Assembly (NCBI GenBank): GCA_035308525.1
Contig: DATGGM010000172.1
Coordinates: 1-64,000 of the forward strand
Source: Bog-159 sp035308525
GTDB lineage: Bacteria; Acidobacteriota; Terriglobia; Bryobacterales; Bryobacteraceae
Direction: 5' to 3'
Length of the DNA: 64,000 nucleotides
Shown here: piece by piece, positions 25,690 to 34,132 of the stretch
How positions within the stretch are numbered: position 1 is the first letter of the stretch
Layout of the letters: every line of letters begins with the position of its first letter
The notes under the pieces: model-generated
Seen by the model: only the letters and a program-made list of their open reading frames with translations
What the model was told of the DNA's origin: nothing
Database searches by the model: none
Made by a program: the position numbers and the translations under genes

Positions 25690-27444
25690 ATGAGCCAACA
25701 GCGCCGACCGGTCATCTGCCGGTGGGCAGTTTTCCTGTTAGGCGGCGTGGCGTGGGCGCAATGTGGTCCCGGCAACCCGCCGTGTATTCTGACCGGGCAA
25801 TACGATATTGCGCGCGATGGAGTTAACTCCAACGAAACGATCCTTAGCCCATCGGGATCCTTCGCCGGCTTTCAACTGCGCGGCTCCTTCACCGCCGACG
25901 CAGCCATCTACGCGCAGCCGCTATATGTTTCCGGCTTGACCATCGGCGGCGGCGTCCACAACGTGCTGTTTGTCGCCACGCTGAACGATTCGGTCTATGC
26001 AATCGATGCCGACACATATGGGCCGCAACCAGGCAATTTCACCATTTACTGGTCGCGGACTGGAGTTGGTTCCCTCATCAACGATTGCGGTTCGAACGGC
26101 AGGATAATCCCGACACCGCCGAACCTGCCCTCGGTGGGGATTCTTTCCACGCCCGTGATCGATGCTTCCGCCGCATTGATGTACGTAGTGGATGCCTGTC
26201 TGGACGCCCAATCCCTGCGCCACTATTATCTGCACGCGCTCAACCTCGCCGATGGAACCGACCATGTGCCGCCCATCAATATCCGAGCGAGTGTCACGGG
26301 TTATGCGGGCGCGGGTACGATTTCTTTTTACCCCGCCAAGCATCTGCAACGCCCCGCGCTGTTGCAATTGAAGTCGGCTGCCACCAACACGATTTACCTG
26401 GCATTCAGCAGATCCGTGAGCGAGCAGAATGCGCAATATCACGGATGGGTGCTGGCCTATGACGGAAACACGCTCCGGCAGCAGTTCGCTTTCGCCGACA
26501 CTTATACCGGATCCACCGGCAATAGCTACTTGCCCGCTTGCAACGCCACGATTACGACAGGAATGGCGCCCAACTGGTGCGGACACGGGGGCGGCATCTG
26601 GATGTCCGGCAAGGGCCCCGCGGGCAATACCTTAAATGGAACCGCCTTTGCGTTTTTCGCATCCGGCAACGGCGGCTTTCAATCCAGCGGGCCCATCGCG
26701 GGGGTTCCCGGGAATCTTAGCGAAAGCGCATTCAAGTTCCCGCTGGGCAGCACTACCGGGCTTCCCGTGGATTACTTTGCGCCCCAGACCAGCCCGATCG
26801 ACGCGACTACGCTCAATCAGAGCGACTGGGACTTCGGCACGACCGGCGTCCTGTTGTTCGATGCGGTCGTAAACGACGTCATCAAACACCTGCTCGTGAC
26901 CATCGACAAGGTCGGTTATGGATACGTCCTGGACCAGACCAACCTGGGAGGCTACAGCACCCCAGCTTCTCCGGGCTCCTATTTCACGGCCGTAGGGAAC
27001 CTGTGCACATCGAACACCCAGATCTGTCACGAGGTGCATGGCGCGGCATACTGGAGCAACATGCTGTTTGTCTGGCCATGGCAGGAAAATCTCAGAGTAT
27101 ACGCCTTCAGCAATGGAGCCTTCAGGCACAAGAGCAGCGCCGGTTACCTTTCGGGATACCCGGGCGGCAGCCTGGCGATCTCTTCCAACGGAACGGCCAA
27201 CGGCATACTCTGGGCGGTCACTACCCACCCGGGCAAAAGTTCTACGCCGCCGGCGCTGGGAACCCTGTGGGCATACAGCGCCACATCGCCCTTCAACTGC
27301 CTCTGGAACAGTTCGACAGGCACAGCCTGCGGTCACACGGACGATACCTGGCACGCGGCCGTCTTCGCCACTCCCACGGTAGTCAACGGAAGAGTCTACG
27401 TCCCGACCTGGGACGGCAATCTGCTGGTCTACGCGAATCAGTGA
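25690..27444 (+). CDS. Secreted PQQ-like beta-propeller protein
   Basis: 584 residues with a signal peptide (RRPVICRWAVFLLGGVAWAQ) and a quinoprotein-type propeller. It shares IYAQPLYVSGLTIGGGVHNVLFVATLNDSVYAIDAD with the protein at 13090-15369, so the two are paralogues, but it stops after the propeller and lacks the Solibacter C-terminal domain. Several Cys pairs (CGPGNPPC, CTSNTQIC, CLWNSSTGTAC) suggest disulfides outside the cytoplasm. GAGAGGG precedes the ATG and the gene follows the FN3 protein by 12 bases, so they are likely cotranscribed. Function unknown; a cell-surface polysaccharide role is possible. Confidence 0.85.
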   Translation: MSQQRRPVICRWAVFLLGGVAWAQCGPGNPPCILTGQYDIARDGVNSNETILSPSGSFAGFQLRGSFTADAAIYAQPLYVSGLTIGGGVHNVLFVATLNDSVYAIDADTYGPQPGNFTIYWSRTGVGSLINDCGSNGRIIPTPPNLPSVGILSTPVIDASAALMYVVDACLDAQSLRHYYLHALNLADGTDHVPPINIRASVTGYAGAGTISFYPAKHLQRPALLQLKSAATNTIYLAFSRSVSEQNAQYHGWVLAYDGNTLRQQFAFADTYTGSTGNSYLPACNATITTGMAPNWCGHGGGIWMSGKGPAGNTLNGTAFAFFASGNGGFQSSGPIAGVPGNLSESAFKFPLGSTTGLPVDYFAPQTSPIDATTLNQSDWDFGTTGVLLFDAVVNDVIKHLLVTIDKVGYGYVLDQTNLGGYSTPASPGSYFTAVGNLCTSNTQICHEVHGAAYWSNMLFVWPWQENLRVYAFSNGAFRHKSSAGYLSGYPGGSLAISSNGTANGILWAVTTHPGKSSTPPALGTLWAYSATSPFNCLWNSSTGTACGHTDDTWHAAVFATPTVVNGRVYVPTWDGNLLVYANQ

Positions 27445-27451
27445 GAGCGGG

Positions 27452-28549
27452 CTATCGCCACCGGAACAGCTTCAGCGCCACCGGAAAGCACACCACCAGC
27501 CATGCTCCCAGCACCATCAGCTGCCCGGAGACCTGCGGCAACCCCGCGCCTTGCAGCATGTTGGCCCGCAGCGCGTCGATGGCGGCGGTCAGCGGCAGCG
27601 CCTTGATGACCGGCTGCAGCATGTCGGGAAACCGCTGTGCCGAGAAGAACACGCCCGAGACGATCCACATGGGCATCATTACAAGGTTCATCAGTCCCGA
27701 AGCGGCTTCGATGGTCCGCACGCGCGAAGCAATCAGCAACCCCAAAGCGCCGAATGAAAGCGAAGTCACCACGCATAGGAGCGCAAGATCGACAAATGAG
27801 CCGCGCGCCGGCACTTTGAAGACGAACACGCCGAAACCCAGCAGGAAACCTACCTCGATTACCAGCATGATCAGCCGCGACAACAGGAACGAAAGCAGAT
27901 AGTAGTGCCGCGGCATGGGTGTAGCGATCAGGCGCTTCATCAACTTTCTGCGGCGCGCATCCACGATCGCAAAACCCATCCCCCAGATGGCGCTGCCCAT
28001 CAGGTTCATGCCCAACAAGCCGGGGATCAGAAAGTCGATATAGCGGGAACCCGGCTCGCGCATCAGCCGGTCGCTTGCCCCTACCGGATCTACGCGGCCC
28101 GCGGCGCGCTCCACGGCGCGATCCGCCAGCATGCGCGCCGTGCGCCCTTCCGGATTGGTGTCATCGTAATGGTAGACGACCGTTCCAGTGGGTCCCGGCT
28201 CGGCCAGCAGCGCGACCTTGCCGGTGCGCAGGGCTTCTTGGGCCGCCGGCCCCGACAGCAGTTGCACATCCAGCAGCTTGTCTTTGCGCAGCGATTGCGC
28301 CAGCTCCGGCGTAACGGTGGCGATCTTCAACACCTCCGCCGGACGGTTGCGAAACGCCAGCCCCAGACCGGCGGCCAGCAGGATGGGGAAAATGAAGACC
28401 CAGAAAAGCGCCTCCGGCTCACGCAGGAACTCGCGAAAGCGCGTGAGCGTCAACTGCACCAGCGGATGGTCCGCCAGGGTCGTCTCGCGGGGCGTCTTGG
28501 CCGCTGCTTCGCGAGCTCGGATTTCGGGAACGGCCGTTACATCACTCAT
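27452..28549 (-). CDS. ABC-2 type transporter permease
   Basis: 365 residues of the DrrB/ABC-2 type: a cytoplasmic N-terminus of about 45 residues, a first helix (ALFWVFIFPILLAAGLGLAF), a large extracytoplasmic domain of about 120 residues, then five helices ending with SGQLMVLGAWLVVCFPVALKLF. The motif GLLGMNLMGSAIWGMGFAIVDARRRKLMKRLIATPM is typical of ABC-2 permeases. The start overlaps the stop of the ATPase gene by 8 bases, so both subunits are coupled. It converges with the propeller gene with a 7-base gap. Cargo unknown; such exporters carry drugs, lipids or polysaccharide. Confidence 0.92.
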   Translation of the reverse strand: MSDVTAVPEIRAREAAAKTPRETTLADHPLVQLTLTRFREFLREPEALFWVFIFPILLAAGLGLAFRNRPAEVLKIATVTPELAQSLRKDKLLDVQLLSGPAAQEALRTGKVALLAEPGPTGTVVYHYDDTNPEGRTARMLADRAVERAAGRVDPVGASDRLMREPGSRYIDFLIPGLLGMNLMGSAIWGMGFAIVDARRRKLMKRLIATPMPRHYYLLSFLLSRLIMLVIEVGFLLGFGVFVFKVPARGSFVDLALLCVVTSLSFGALGLLIASRVRTIEAASGLMNLVMMPMWIVSGVFFSAQRFPDMLQPVIKALPLTAAIDALRANMLQGAGLPQVSGQLMVLGAWLVVCFPVALKLFRWR

Positions 28550-29486
28550 CGCGCAAATGCCGTCCCGTCAAGGTGACGAAGACGTCCTCCAAGGTTGCCG
28601 AGTGCGTACGCAGCTCGGTCAGCGGCACGCCCTGGCGTGCCAGTTCGTTGAGCAGGGCAGGCACCGCGCGGTGCAGCTCGGTGACTTGCATCTGCACTGT
28701 TCCGTTCTCCCGGCACACGTCGCGTACCCCCTCGATTTGGCGCAAAGGGTCGACCTGCAGGGCTTTGGCCGCGCCGCCCGCGGAAAACTCCACCATGTGC
28801 TCGACGCCGATCGAGCTGATCAACTCGCGCGGCGTGCCCAGTGCGATCACCTTGCCGTGGTCCATTATGGCCACCCGGTCGCATAGCCGCTCGGCTTCGT
28901 CCATATAGTGTGTCGTTAAAAGGATGCTACGGCCTTGCAGCTTGAATTGTTCGATCAGGTCCCAAAGCTGGCGGCGGGCCTGCGGATCGAGGCCCGTGGT
29001 GGGCTCGTCCAGAAATAGAAAATCCGGATCGCCTACCAGCGCGCAGGCCAGCGCCAGCCGCTGTTTCTGGCCGCCTGAAAGTCCGCCCACCCGCGAGTTC
29101 ATCTTCTCATCTAATTGCACCAGCCCGATCACCTCCGCCGGCGGCGGACCATGGCGGAAAAAGCTGCGGAACAACCGGATGGTTTCGAGCACCGTCACTT
29201 TATCGGCGAGCTGGGTCTCCTGAAGCTGAATGCCGAGCCGCTGGCGCAGCTCCTTCGCGTCGGAGTCCCAATGCAAACCCAATAGCTCAACGTCTCCCGA
29301 GTCCGCCGTGGTCAGTCCTTCGCAAATCTCGATGGTGGTGGTTTTGCCGGCCCCGTTGGGTCCCAGCAAGCCGAAGCATTCGCCGGCGCGCACTTCGAGC
29401 TCCAGGCCGTCGACGGCCACCACGTCTTTATACGTCTTCCGCAGATTGCGGACACACAACGCCGCCGGTGGTGAAGTTGGGAGCAT
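28542..29486 (-). CDS. ABC transporter ATP-binding protein
   Basis: 314 residues with the full ABC ATPase set: Walker A GPNGAGKTT, Q-loop GIQLQETQL, signature LSGGQKQR, Walker B DFLFLDEPTTGLD and the switch TTHYMDEAERLCDR. The LDPQARRQLWDLI segment and the roughly 70-residue C-terminal extension fit the DrrA/CcmA-like export group. AGGAG sits just before the ATG. It pairs with the permease gene that follows with an 8-base overlap to form a two-subunit exporter. Confidence 0.95.
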   Translation of the reverse strand: MLPTSPPAALCVRNLRKTYKDVVAVDGLELEVRAGECFGLLGPNGAGKTTTIEICEGLTTADSGDVELLGLHWDSDAKELRQRLGIQLQETQLADKVTVLETIRLFRSFFRHGPPPAEVIGLVQLDEKMNSRVGGLSGGQKQRLALACALVGDPDFLFLDEPTTGLDPQARRQLWDLIEQFKLQGRSILLTTHYMDEAERLCDRVAIMDHGKVIALGTPRELISSIGVEHMVEFSAGGAAKALQVDPLRQIEGVRDVCRENGTVQMQVTELHRAVPALLNELARQGVPLTELRTHSATLEDVFVTLTGRHLRDE

Positions 29487-29564
29487 TTCTCCTAGTATCG
29501 CTTCCCGGTGAGGCGGCGGTCAAACGGCGTTGCTAACCCCGTTGTTAAGATGGAAGCATAATCG

Positions 29565-31631
29565 ATGATCGACAGGGTGCTGGGGCGCTACGTAATCGTT
29601 TCCAAGCTCGGAGAGGGAGGCATGGGAGCGGTCTATCGTGCGCGGGACCAGGTATTGCAGCGCGATGTCGCCCTCAAGTTCCTGGCACAAGGGCTCGCTC
29701 AGGACGCCCAGCGATTGCTGCTGGCCGAGGCGCGCGCGGCTTCCGCTCTCTCCCATCCGAATATCTGTACGGTGCACGAGGTCGGTGAAGTGGACGGCGA
29801 GTTCTATATCGTGATGGAACTCATCGACGGCAAGCCGCTGAGTGCGCTGATCGGCAGCGGCCTCGCGTATCAGGCGATCATGCGATATGGCGCCCAGATC
29901 GCCGGCGCGTTGGCCCATGCTCACGGCCGCAACGTCATCCACCGCGACCTGAAAAGCGCCAACGTGATCGTCACCCCGGAAGGCCTGGCGAAAGTGCTGG
30001 ATTTCGGCCTGGCGCGGCGTCTGGCGGGCCTCGGCAAGGATGAAGTGACGCGGACTCTGGAGCACCTGGAGTCGCACGGCTCGCTCAGCGGCACGTTGTC
30101 CTACATGCCGCCGGAAGTTCTGTGCGGCCAGCCGGGCGACCACCGCGGCGACTTGTGGGCGCTGGGAGTCATGCTGTACGAGGCCGCCGCGGGCCACTTG
30201 CCGTTTCGAGGCCAGACCGTTTTCGAGCTGAGCGACGCGATCCTGCATGGCGCGCCGCCGCCTCTGCCCGCCCGCATCCCGCCCGGTCTGGCGTCCGTCA
30301 TCCAACGCTGTCTGGCCAAAGAGCCGGCGCAGCGCTATCAGCGTGCCGGCGAACTGCAGGCGGCGCTCGAGGCCGTGCAATCAGCGGTTTTCACGCCGGC
30401 GCCCGCGGGTGAGCCGCATGGGCTCCGCACCACCGTGCATCGCGGGATCAAGCATCTCCAGGTGCGCGACGGCGACACCCTGCTGCTGGTCGGAACCATG
30501 AAAGGTGTCTTCTTGCTGCGGTCGCAGTCGCGGGAGCGCTGGGATGTCGCCGGCCCGTATTTTCACGGTCAGGCAGCGTACGCCATGGCCTATGACGGCC
30601 GCGCAGGGCGCCATCGGCTGTGGGCTTCCAACGTGGGCGTTTGGGGCGCGTTCCTGCGCTGCAGTGATGATTATGGAAGGACCTGGACCAACCCGCCGGA
30701 CGCGCCCATTCGCTTTCCGGCGGAATCCGGCGCCACCCTTAAGAATATCTGGCAGGTCTGTCCGGGCCGCACCTCCGAACCGGAGGTCATGTATTGCGGC
30801 GTCGAGCCCGCCGCGCTTTACGAATCGCGGGATGACGGCGAGACCTGGTCGCTCGTCCGCGGGTTGTTTGACCACCCACATCGCCCCCGCTGGGCGCCTG
30901 GCGCGGGAGGGTTGACGCTGCACACCATCCTCCTCGATCCCCAAAATAGCGAGCGGATGTATGTGGCTATTTCGGCTGGAGGCGTCTATGCCACGGAAGA
31001 CGGTGGACGCACCTGGCAGGCGCGCAATCGTGGTGTCCGCGTCGTCCATACGCCCGAAAAGTATCCTGAGTTCGGCCAGTGCGTTCACAAAATAGCCATG
31101 CACCCGGCCCGTCCGGAACGCCTGTTTCTCCAGAATCACTGGGGGCTGTACCGCTCCGACAACTGCGGCGAATGCTGGCAGGACATTGCAAATGGGGTGC
31201 CGTCGGATTTCGGCTTCGCCATGGCGATGCATCCGCACAATCCGGATTGCGTCTATATCGTGCCCATCGAGTCAGACGAGTTCCGCTGTGCTCCGGAGGG
31301 CAGCCTGCGCGTTTACCGTACGCGCAACGCGGGCGAATCCTGGGAGGCGCTGGCGCGCGGCTTGCCCCAGAAAGGCGCATACGAGACGGTCTTGCGGGAT
31401 GCTCTCACGGTAGATTCGCTGAGCCCGGCCGGCGTCTACCTGGGCACCCGCAGCGGCCAGCTTTTCGGCTCGGCTGATGAAGGCAAGACCTGGAAGAAGC
31501 TGCTCGATGGTTTGCCGCCGATAGTGTGCGTGAAGGCCGCCGTGGTGGGGGCGCGTCCGGCCAGCCGCCCGCCGCGGACGGCCAGGCGCAGCTCACCACC
31601 CAAAAAGAACAAAGCCCCGAGGAAGAGGTAG
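29565..31631 (+). CDS. Ser/Thr protein kinase fused to a BNR/sortilin-like propeller
   Basis: 688 residues. A complete kinase domain (about 8-275) has GEGGMGAV, Lys38 in VALK, HRD at 126-128, DFG at 146-148 and GTLSYMPPEV. Without any membrane helix it runs into a BNR/VPS10-type propeller with six Asp-box repeats (SDDYGRTW, SRDDGETW, TEDGGRTW, SDNCGECW, TRNAGESW, SADEGKTW). The last 25 residues are strongly basic. A cytoplasmic enzyme-propeller fusion is unusual, since acidobacterial PknB proteins normally carry a helix before their sensor part. The MoaD/ThiS gene follows after 5 bases. BNR proteins next to MoaD/ThiS genes recur in bacteria (general recollection), so the fusion may tie a kinase to that pair. 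Confidence 0.9.
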   Translation: MIDRVLGRYVIVSKLGEGGMGAVYRARDQVLQRDVALKFLAQGLAQDAQRLLLAEARAASALSHPNICTVHEVGEVDGEFYIVMELIDGKPLSALIGSGLAYQAIMRYGAQIAGALAHAHGRNVIHRDLKSANVIVTPEGLAKVLDFGLARRLAGLGKDEVTRTLEHLESHGSLSGTLSYMPPEVLCGQPGDHRGDLWALGVMLYEAAAGHLPFRGQTVFELSDAILHGAPPPLPARIPPGLASVIQRCLAKEPAQRYQRAGELQAALEAVQSAVFTPAPAGEPHGLRTTVHRGIKHLQVRDGDTLLLVGTMKGVFLLRSQSRERWDVAGPYFHGQAAYAMAYDGRAGRHRLWASNVGVWGAFLRCSDDYGRTWTNPPDAPIRFPAESGATLKNIWQVCPGRTSEPEVMYCGVEPAALYESRDDGETWSLVRGLFDHPHRPRWAPGAGGLTLHTILLDPQNSERMYVAISAGGVYATEDGGRTWQARNRGVRVVHTPEKYPEFGQCVHKIAMHPARPERLFLQNHWGLYRSDNCGECWQDIANGVPSDFGFAMAMHPHNPDCVYIVPIESDEFRCAPEGSLRVYRTRNAGESWEALARGLPQKGAYETVLRDALTVDSLSPAGVYLGTRSGQLFGSADEGKTWKKLLDGLPPIVCVKAAVVGARPASRPPRTARRSSPPKKNKAPRKR

Positions 31632-31636
31632 GTAGC

Positions 31637-31969
31637 ATGCCGGTCGCGTTCTTGATACCCGGCGCCTTGCGGTCATTCGCCGGCGGCCAGCGGCAGGTCG
31701 TCATCGAGGCAACTCCGGCCACGGTGGCGGATGCCCTCGCGGAGTTATGGACACGGCATCCCGGCATCCGCGACCGCGTGGCAACCGAGCAAGGTCAAAT
31801 TCGGGAGCATATCAACGTATTCGTTGGTAACGAAAATATTCGCGATACCGGTGGCCTGCAGACACCTGTCGAGGACGGCGCGGAAATCTCCATCATCCCG
31901 GCCATCAGCGGCGGGCTAACTAAAGAGGACTACAGTCCGCGTCTGCCGGCTAGCATAATCGAGAAATGA
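31637..31969 (+). CDS. Ubiquitin-like MoaD/ThiS family protein with C-terminal tail
   Basis: 110 residues. The beta-grasp fold is evident: MPVAFLIPGALRSFAGGQRQVVIEA, ATVADALAELWTRHPGI, HINVFVGNENIRDTGGL, DGAEISIIPAISGG. The diglycine at residues 92-93 is the usual C-terminus that is adenylated or thiocarboxylated, but 17 more residues follow (LTKEDYSPRLPASIIEK). The diglycine would therefore be exposed only after cleavage, or after a +1 frameshift, which would meet a TAA immediately after the second Gly codon. The ATG at 31637 has AGAGGTAGG upstream. It lies in a tight unit between the kinase-propeller gene and a small membrane protein. Confidence 0.88.
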   Translation: MPVAFLIPGALRSFAGGQRQVVIEATPATVADALAELWTRHPGIRDRVATEQGQIREHINVFVGNENIRDTGGLQTPVEDGAEISIIPAISGGLTKEDYSPRLPASIIEK

Positions 31970-32265
31970 CGAGGGAGTTTCCGGTCCCGTCCATTGGCCT
32001 GTTTCTCGGCCTGCAAGTTCTCGACGTAATGACGACGCTGGTGGGTCTCCACTTTGGCGCGCAGGAAGGCAGCAGTTTCATCGGACACTTGCTGCAGACA
32101 GGCCCTGTGAACGGCCTCATTATTTCCAAAATTATTGCGGCCGGACTGGCCGCTTTTGCGCTGTTCCTCAATCGCAAGCGCGTGCTGGTCTTTCTCAACT
32201 TTTGGTTCGCCGCGGTGGTCGCCTGGAATATTGTGGCGATTGGCCTGACCTACATGGGAAGCTGA
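31966..32265 (+). CDS. Small membrane protein, DUF5658-like
   Basis: 99 residues with three hydrophobic helices: IGLFLGLQVLDVMTTLVGLHFGA, GLIISKIIAAGLAAFALFL and VLVFLNFWFAAVVAWNIVAIGL. The LDVMTTL motif in the first helix resembles DUF5658 proteins. The ATG overlaps the stop of the ubiquitin-like gene (ATGA), so the two are translationally coupled. It could serve as a membrane partner of the kinase-propeller or the ubiquitin-like protein, but nothing in the sequence proves it. Confidence 0.75.
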   Translation: MTREFPVPSIGLFLGLQVLDVMTTLVGLHFGAQEGSSFIGHLLQTGPVNGLIISKIIAAGLAAFALFLNRKRVLVFLNFWFAAVVAWNIVAIGLTYMGS

Positions 32266-32277
32266 CCCGCCGGCCGC

Positions 32278-33138
32278 CTAGTGCGATCCGTACTGCAGCT
32301 CGCCCGCTTCGATCCGCGCCGCCAGCCGGTTCTCCTTCGGCGGTAAGGGGCAAGTCGCATACGGGGTAAAAGCGCAGGGCGGGTTATAAGCCTGGTTGAA
32401 GTCCAAAACTACTTCGCCGTCAGCCCCTAACTTCGTGTCCAGGAATCGTCCGCCGCTGTAGGTTTCTTTTCCTGCCGTGAGGTCGCGGAAGATGAAGGAA
32501 AGCTCGCCCGGCAATTCTTCGACCGGCGTCAATCGCAATTTCTGCCCATGCAATTCAAACTCGACGTACCCAGGGCTGGGAGTATCTTGAACCTGCCCCA
32601 GAACGTTGAGAATCGGAATCTTCTTCGGCGCGGGCACCAGGCGGGTCGTAACGCGATACGCCTCATCCACCAGAAAATACCGCAGCCCAGTGAATTCCTT
32701 GCGCAACTGGCTGTTGAGATCCTTCAGACGAATGCCGTAACGGTCCCCGCGCTGGATCACGAACAAGCTCAAGCTGCCGAAGGTCGCCACGTCCGGCTTG
32801 CCGCTCGAATCGGTCCGCAATTCGCGCGTCTGTCCGTCCATGCGCATGATTACTCTGCCCCCGCGAAGCTCGAATGTGCCGCCCCGATGCAACGCCGGTT
32901 CGGAAGGCAAATCGATATCGTGCGCCGGTCCCGGGCCGAATGTATTCTCCCCTCCATGCAGCCAGAACAGGCCGGTGACAGTGAGCCAGCCGCCGTCGGC
33001 CATTAATGCCGCGGCGCGCTGTCGCTGCCACTCTTCGATCTGCGCCCGGTAGGATGGCGATGCCGCGCCTATCAAGCTTGACGCGGCCAGAATCGCGGCA
33101 CCCATGCGCCGCTTTCTTGAGCTGGGCCGCAGGGTCAT
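32278..33138 (-). CDS. DUF1684 family protein, exported
   Basis: 286 residues with an N-terminal hydrophobic stretch after basic residues (SSRKRRMGAAILAASSLIGAASP), likely a signal peptide. The body carries DUF1684 features: EEWQRQRAAALMADGGWLTVTGLFWLHGGENTFGPG near the start and GGRFLDTKLGADGEVVLDFNQAYNPPCAFTPYATCPLPP near the end. The function of this family is not established. The ATG at 33138 overlaps the zapA stop (ATGA), so it belongs to the rpmI-rplT-zapA transcript as its last gene. Confidence 0.85.
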   Translation of the reverse strand: MTLRPSSRKRRMGAAILAASSLIGAASPSYRAQIEEWQRQRAAALMADGGWLTVTGLFWLHGGENTFGPGPAHDIDLPSEPALHRGGTFELRGGRVIMRMDGQTRELRTDSSGKPDVATFGSLSLFVIQRGDRYGIRLKDLNSQLRKEFTGLRYFLVDEAYRVTTRLVPAPKKIPILNVLGQVQDTPSPGYVEFELHGQKLRLTPVEELPGELSFIFRDLTAGKETYSGGRFLDTKLGADGEVVLDFNQAYNPPCAFTPYATCPLPPKENRLAARIEAGELQYGSH

Positions 33139-33440
33139 TGCCCCTCTAGCGCCTGCTCCAATAACCCGGCAAACTCCTCGCTCTTGCGGTCCACCCGCTC
33201 CTTCAATTGATTCAGATCGTGCTCGAGGTTGTGCAGCCGGTCCGCCAGATGAAGGCACGCCAGCACCGCAATGCGCGTGGAGTCCGCGTTGGGAGACTTG
33301 GCGGCAATGGAAAGCATCAACTCATCCAGGCGCTGGGCCAGTTCCTCGACTTCGCGCGGATCTCCGGCCGTGAGCAGGGTGTACGACTGGCTCAGGATGG
33401 TGACGCGGACGGGACGTTTCTCTGGCGAGTTTACGGCCAC
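33135..33440 (-). CDS. zapA: Cell division protein ZapA
   Basis: 101 residues. The N-terminal ZapA domain (RPVRVTILSQSYTLLTAGDPREVEELAQRLDELM) is followed by ADSTRIAVLACLHLADRL and a coiled coil to the end, matching the FtsZ-bundling protein ZapA. The start codon is GTG at 33440. It sits between a small coiled-coil gene (4-base gap) and the DUF1684 gene (4-base overlap), downstream of rplT. Confidence 0.92.
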   Translation of the reverse strand: MAVNSPEKRPVRVTILSQSYTLLTAGDPREVEELAQRLDELMLSIAAKSPNADSTRIAVLACLHLADRLHNLEHDLNQLKERVDRKSEEFAGLLEQALEGQ

Positions 33441-33444
33441 GGCT

Positions 33445-33687
33445 TTAGCCGGCGCTCAGTTGGTCAATCTGGCCCAACAACTTCTCGATGCGGCTGCGCA
33501 CCTGCTTGCGTTCGGCGTGCAGCATCCGCACTTCATCGGAAAGTTTGGCGGCTTCGGCACGCGCCTGGGCGGCCTCTTGCACGGCAGCTTCTTTCTCCTG
33601 CCGCAGCCGGACGACCAATTGCACAGCTTGCTGGATGCGTTGCTCCAATGCCTGCAGCGAGTCAGTTTCCTGTTCCACCGGACTCAT
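33445..33687 (-). CDS. Small coiled-coil protein, ZapB-like
   Basis: 80 residues that are almost entirely one coiled coil, with heptad-like runs (LQALEQRIQQAVQLVVRLRQ, MLHAERKQVRSRIEKLLGQI). It starts with ATG at 33687, sharing one base with the TGA of rplT, and is followed by zapA. Size, composition and position beside zapA suggest a ZapB-like division factor, but coiled coils are too uninformative for a firm call. Confidence 0.7.
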   Translation of the reverse strand: MSPVEQETDSLQALEQRIQQAVQLVVRLRQEKEAAVQEAAQARAEAAKLSDEVRMLHAERKQVRSRIEKLLGQIDQLSAG

Positions 33688-34052
33688 CAGCCCGCCGCCT
33701 CCAGAGCCGCCTTGGCTTTCTCGACCAGCAAACCAAATCCTGCGGCGTCGCCGGCAGCAACTTCGGCCAGCACCTTACGATCGAGTTCGATGCCGGCCGC
33801 TTTCAGGCCGTGCATGAATTTGCTGTATGAGATGCCGGCCTGCCGGCAACCGGCGTTGATGCGGACAATCCACAGTGCACGGAATTCGCGCTTCTTATTC
33901 TTGCGGCCTACATAAGCGAATTTGAGCGCGCGCTCGACCGCTTCCTGAGCCGCCCGGTGCAGTTTGCTTTTGGTTAGAAAAAAGCCCGACGCGCGTTCCA
34001 GCGTTTTATGGCGCGACGCCCGCCGTTTAGTTCCTCGTTTAACTCTGGGCAC
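33687..34052 (-). CDS. rplT: 50S ribosomal protein L20
   Basis: 121 residues, full length, starting MPRVKRGTKRRASRHKTLERASGFF with the basic RNA-binding N-terminus, then RALKFAYVGRKNKKREFRALWIVRINA, and ending in the globular SKFMHGLKAAGIELDRKVLAE part. L20 binds 23S rRNA early in assembly. It follows rpmI by 80 bases and its stop overlaps the next start by one base. Confidence 0.98.
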   Translation of the reverse strand: MPRVKRGTKRRASRHKTLERASGFFLTKSKLHRAAQEAVERALKFAYVGRKNKKREFRALWIVRINAGCRQAGISYSKFMHGLKAAGIELDRKVLAEVAAGDAAGFGLLVEKAKAALEAAG

Positions 34053-34132
34053 GTTTTAATTCTCCTTATTTGAAATTGTCATTTGCGGCGGATCGGGCAC
34101 GTGCCACGCGCACCGTCCACACGCGTAGGTCC

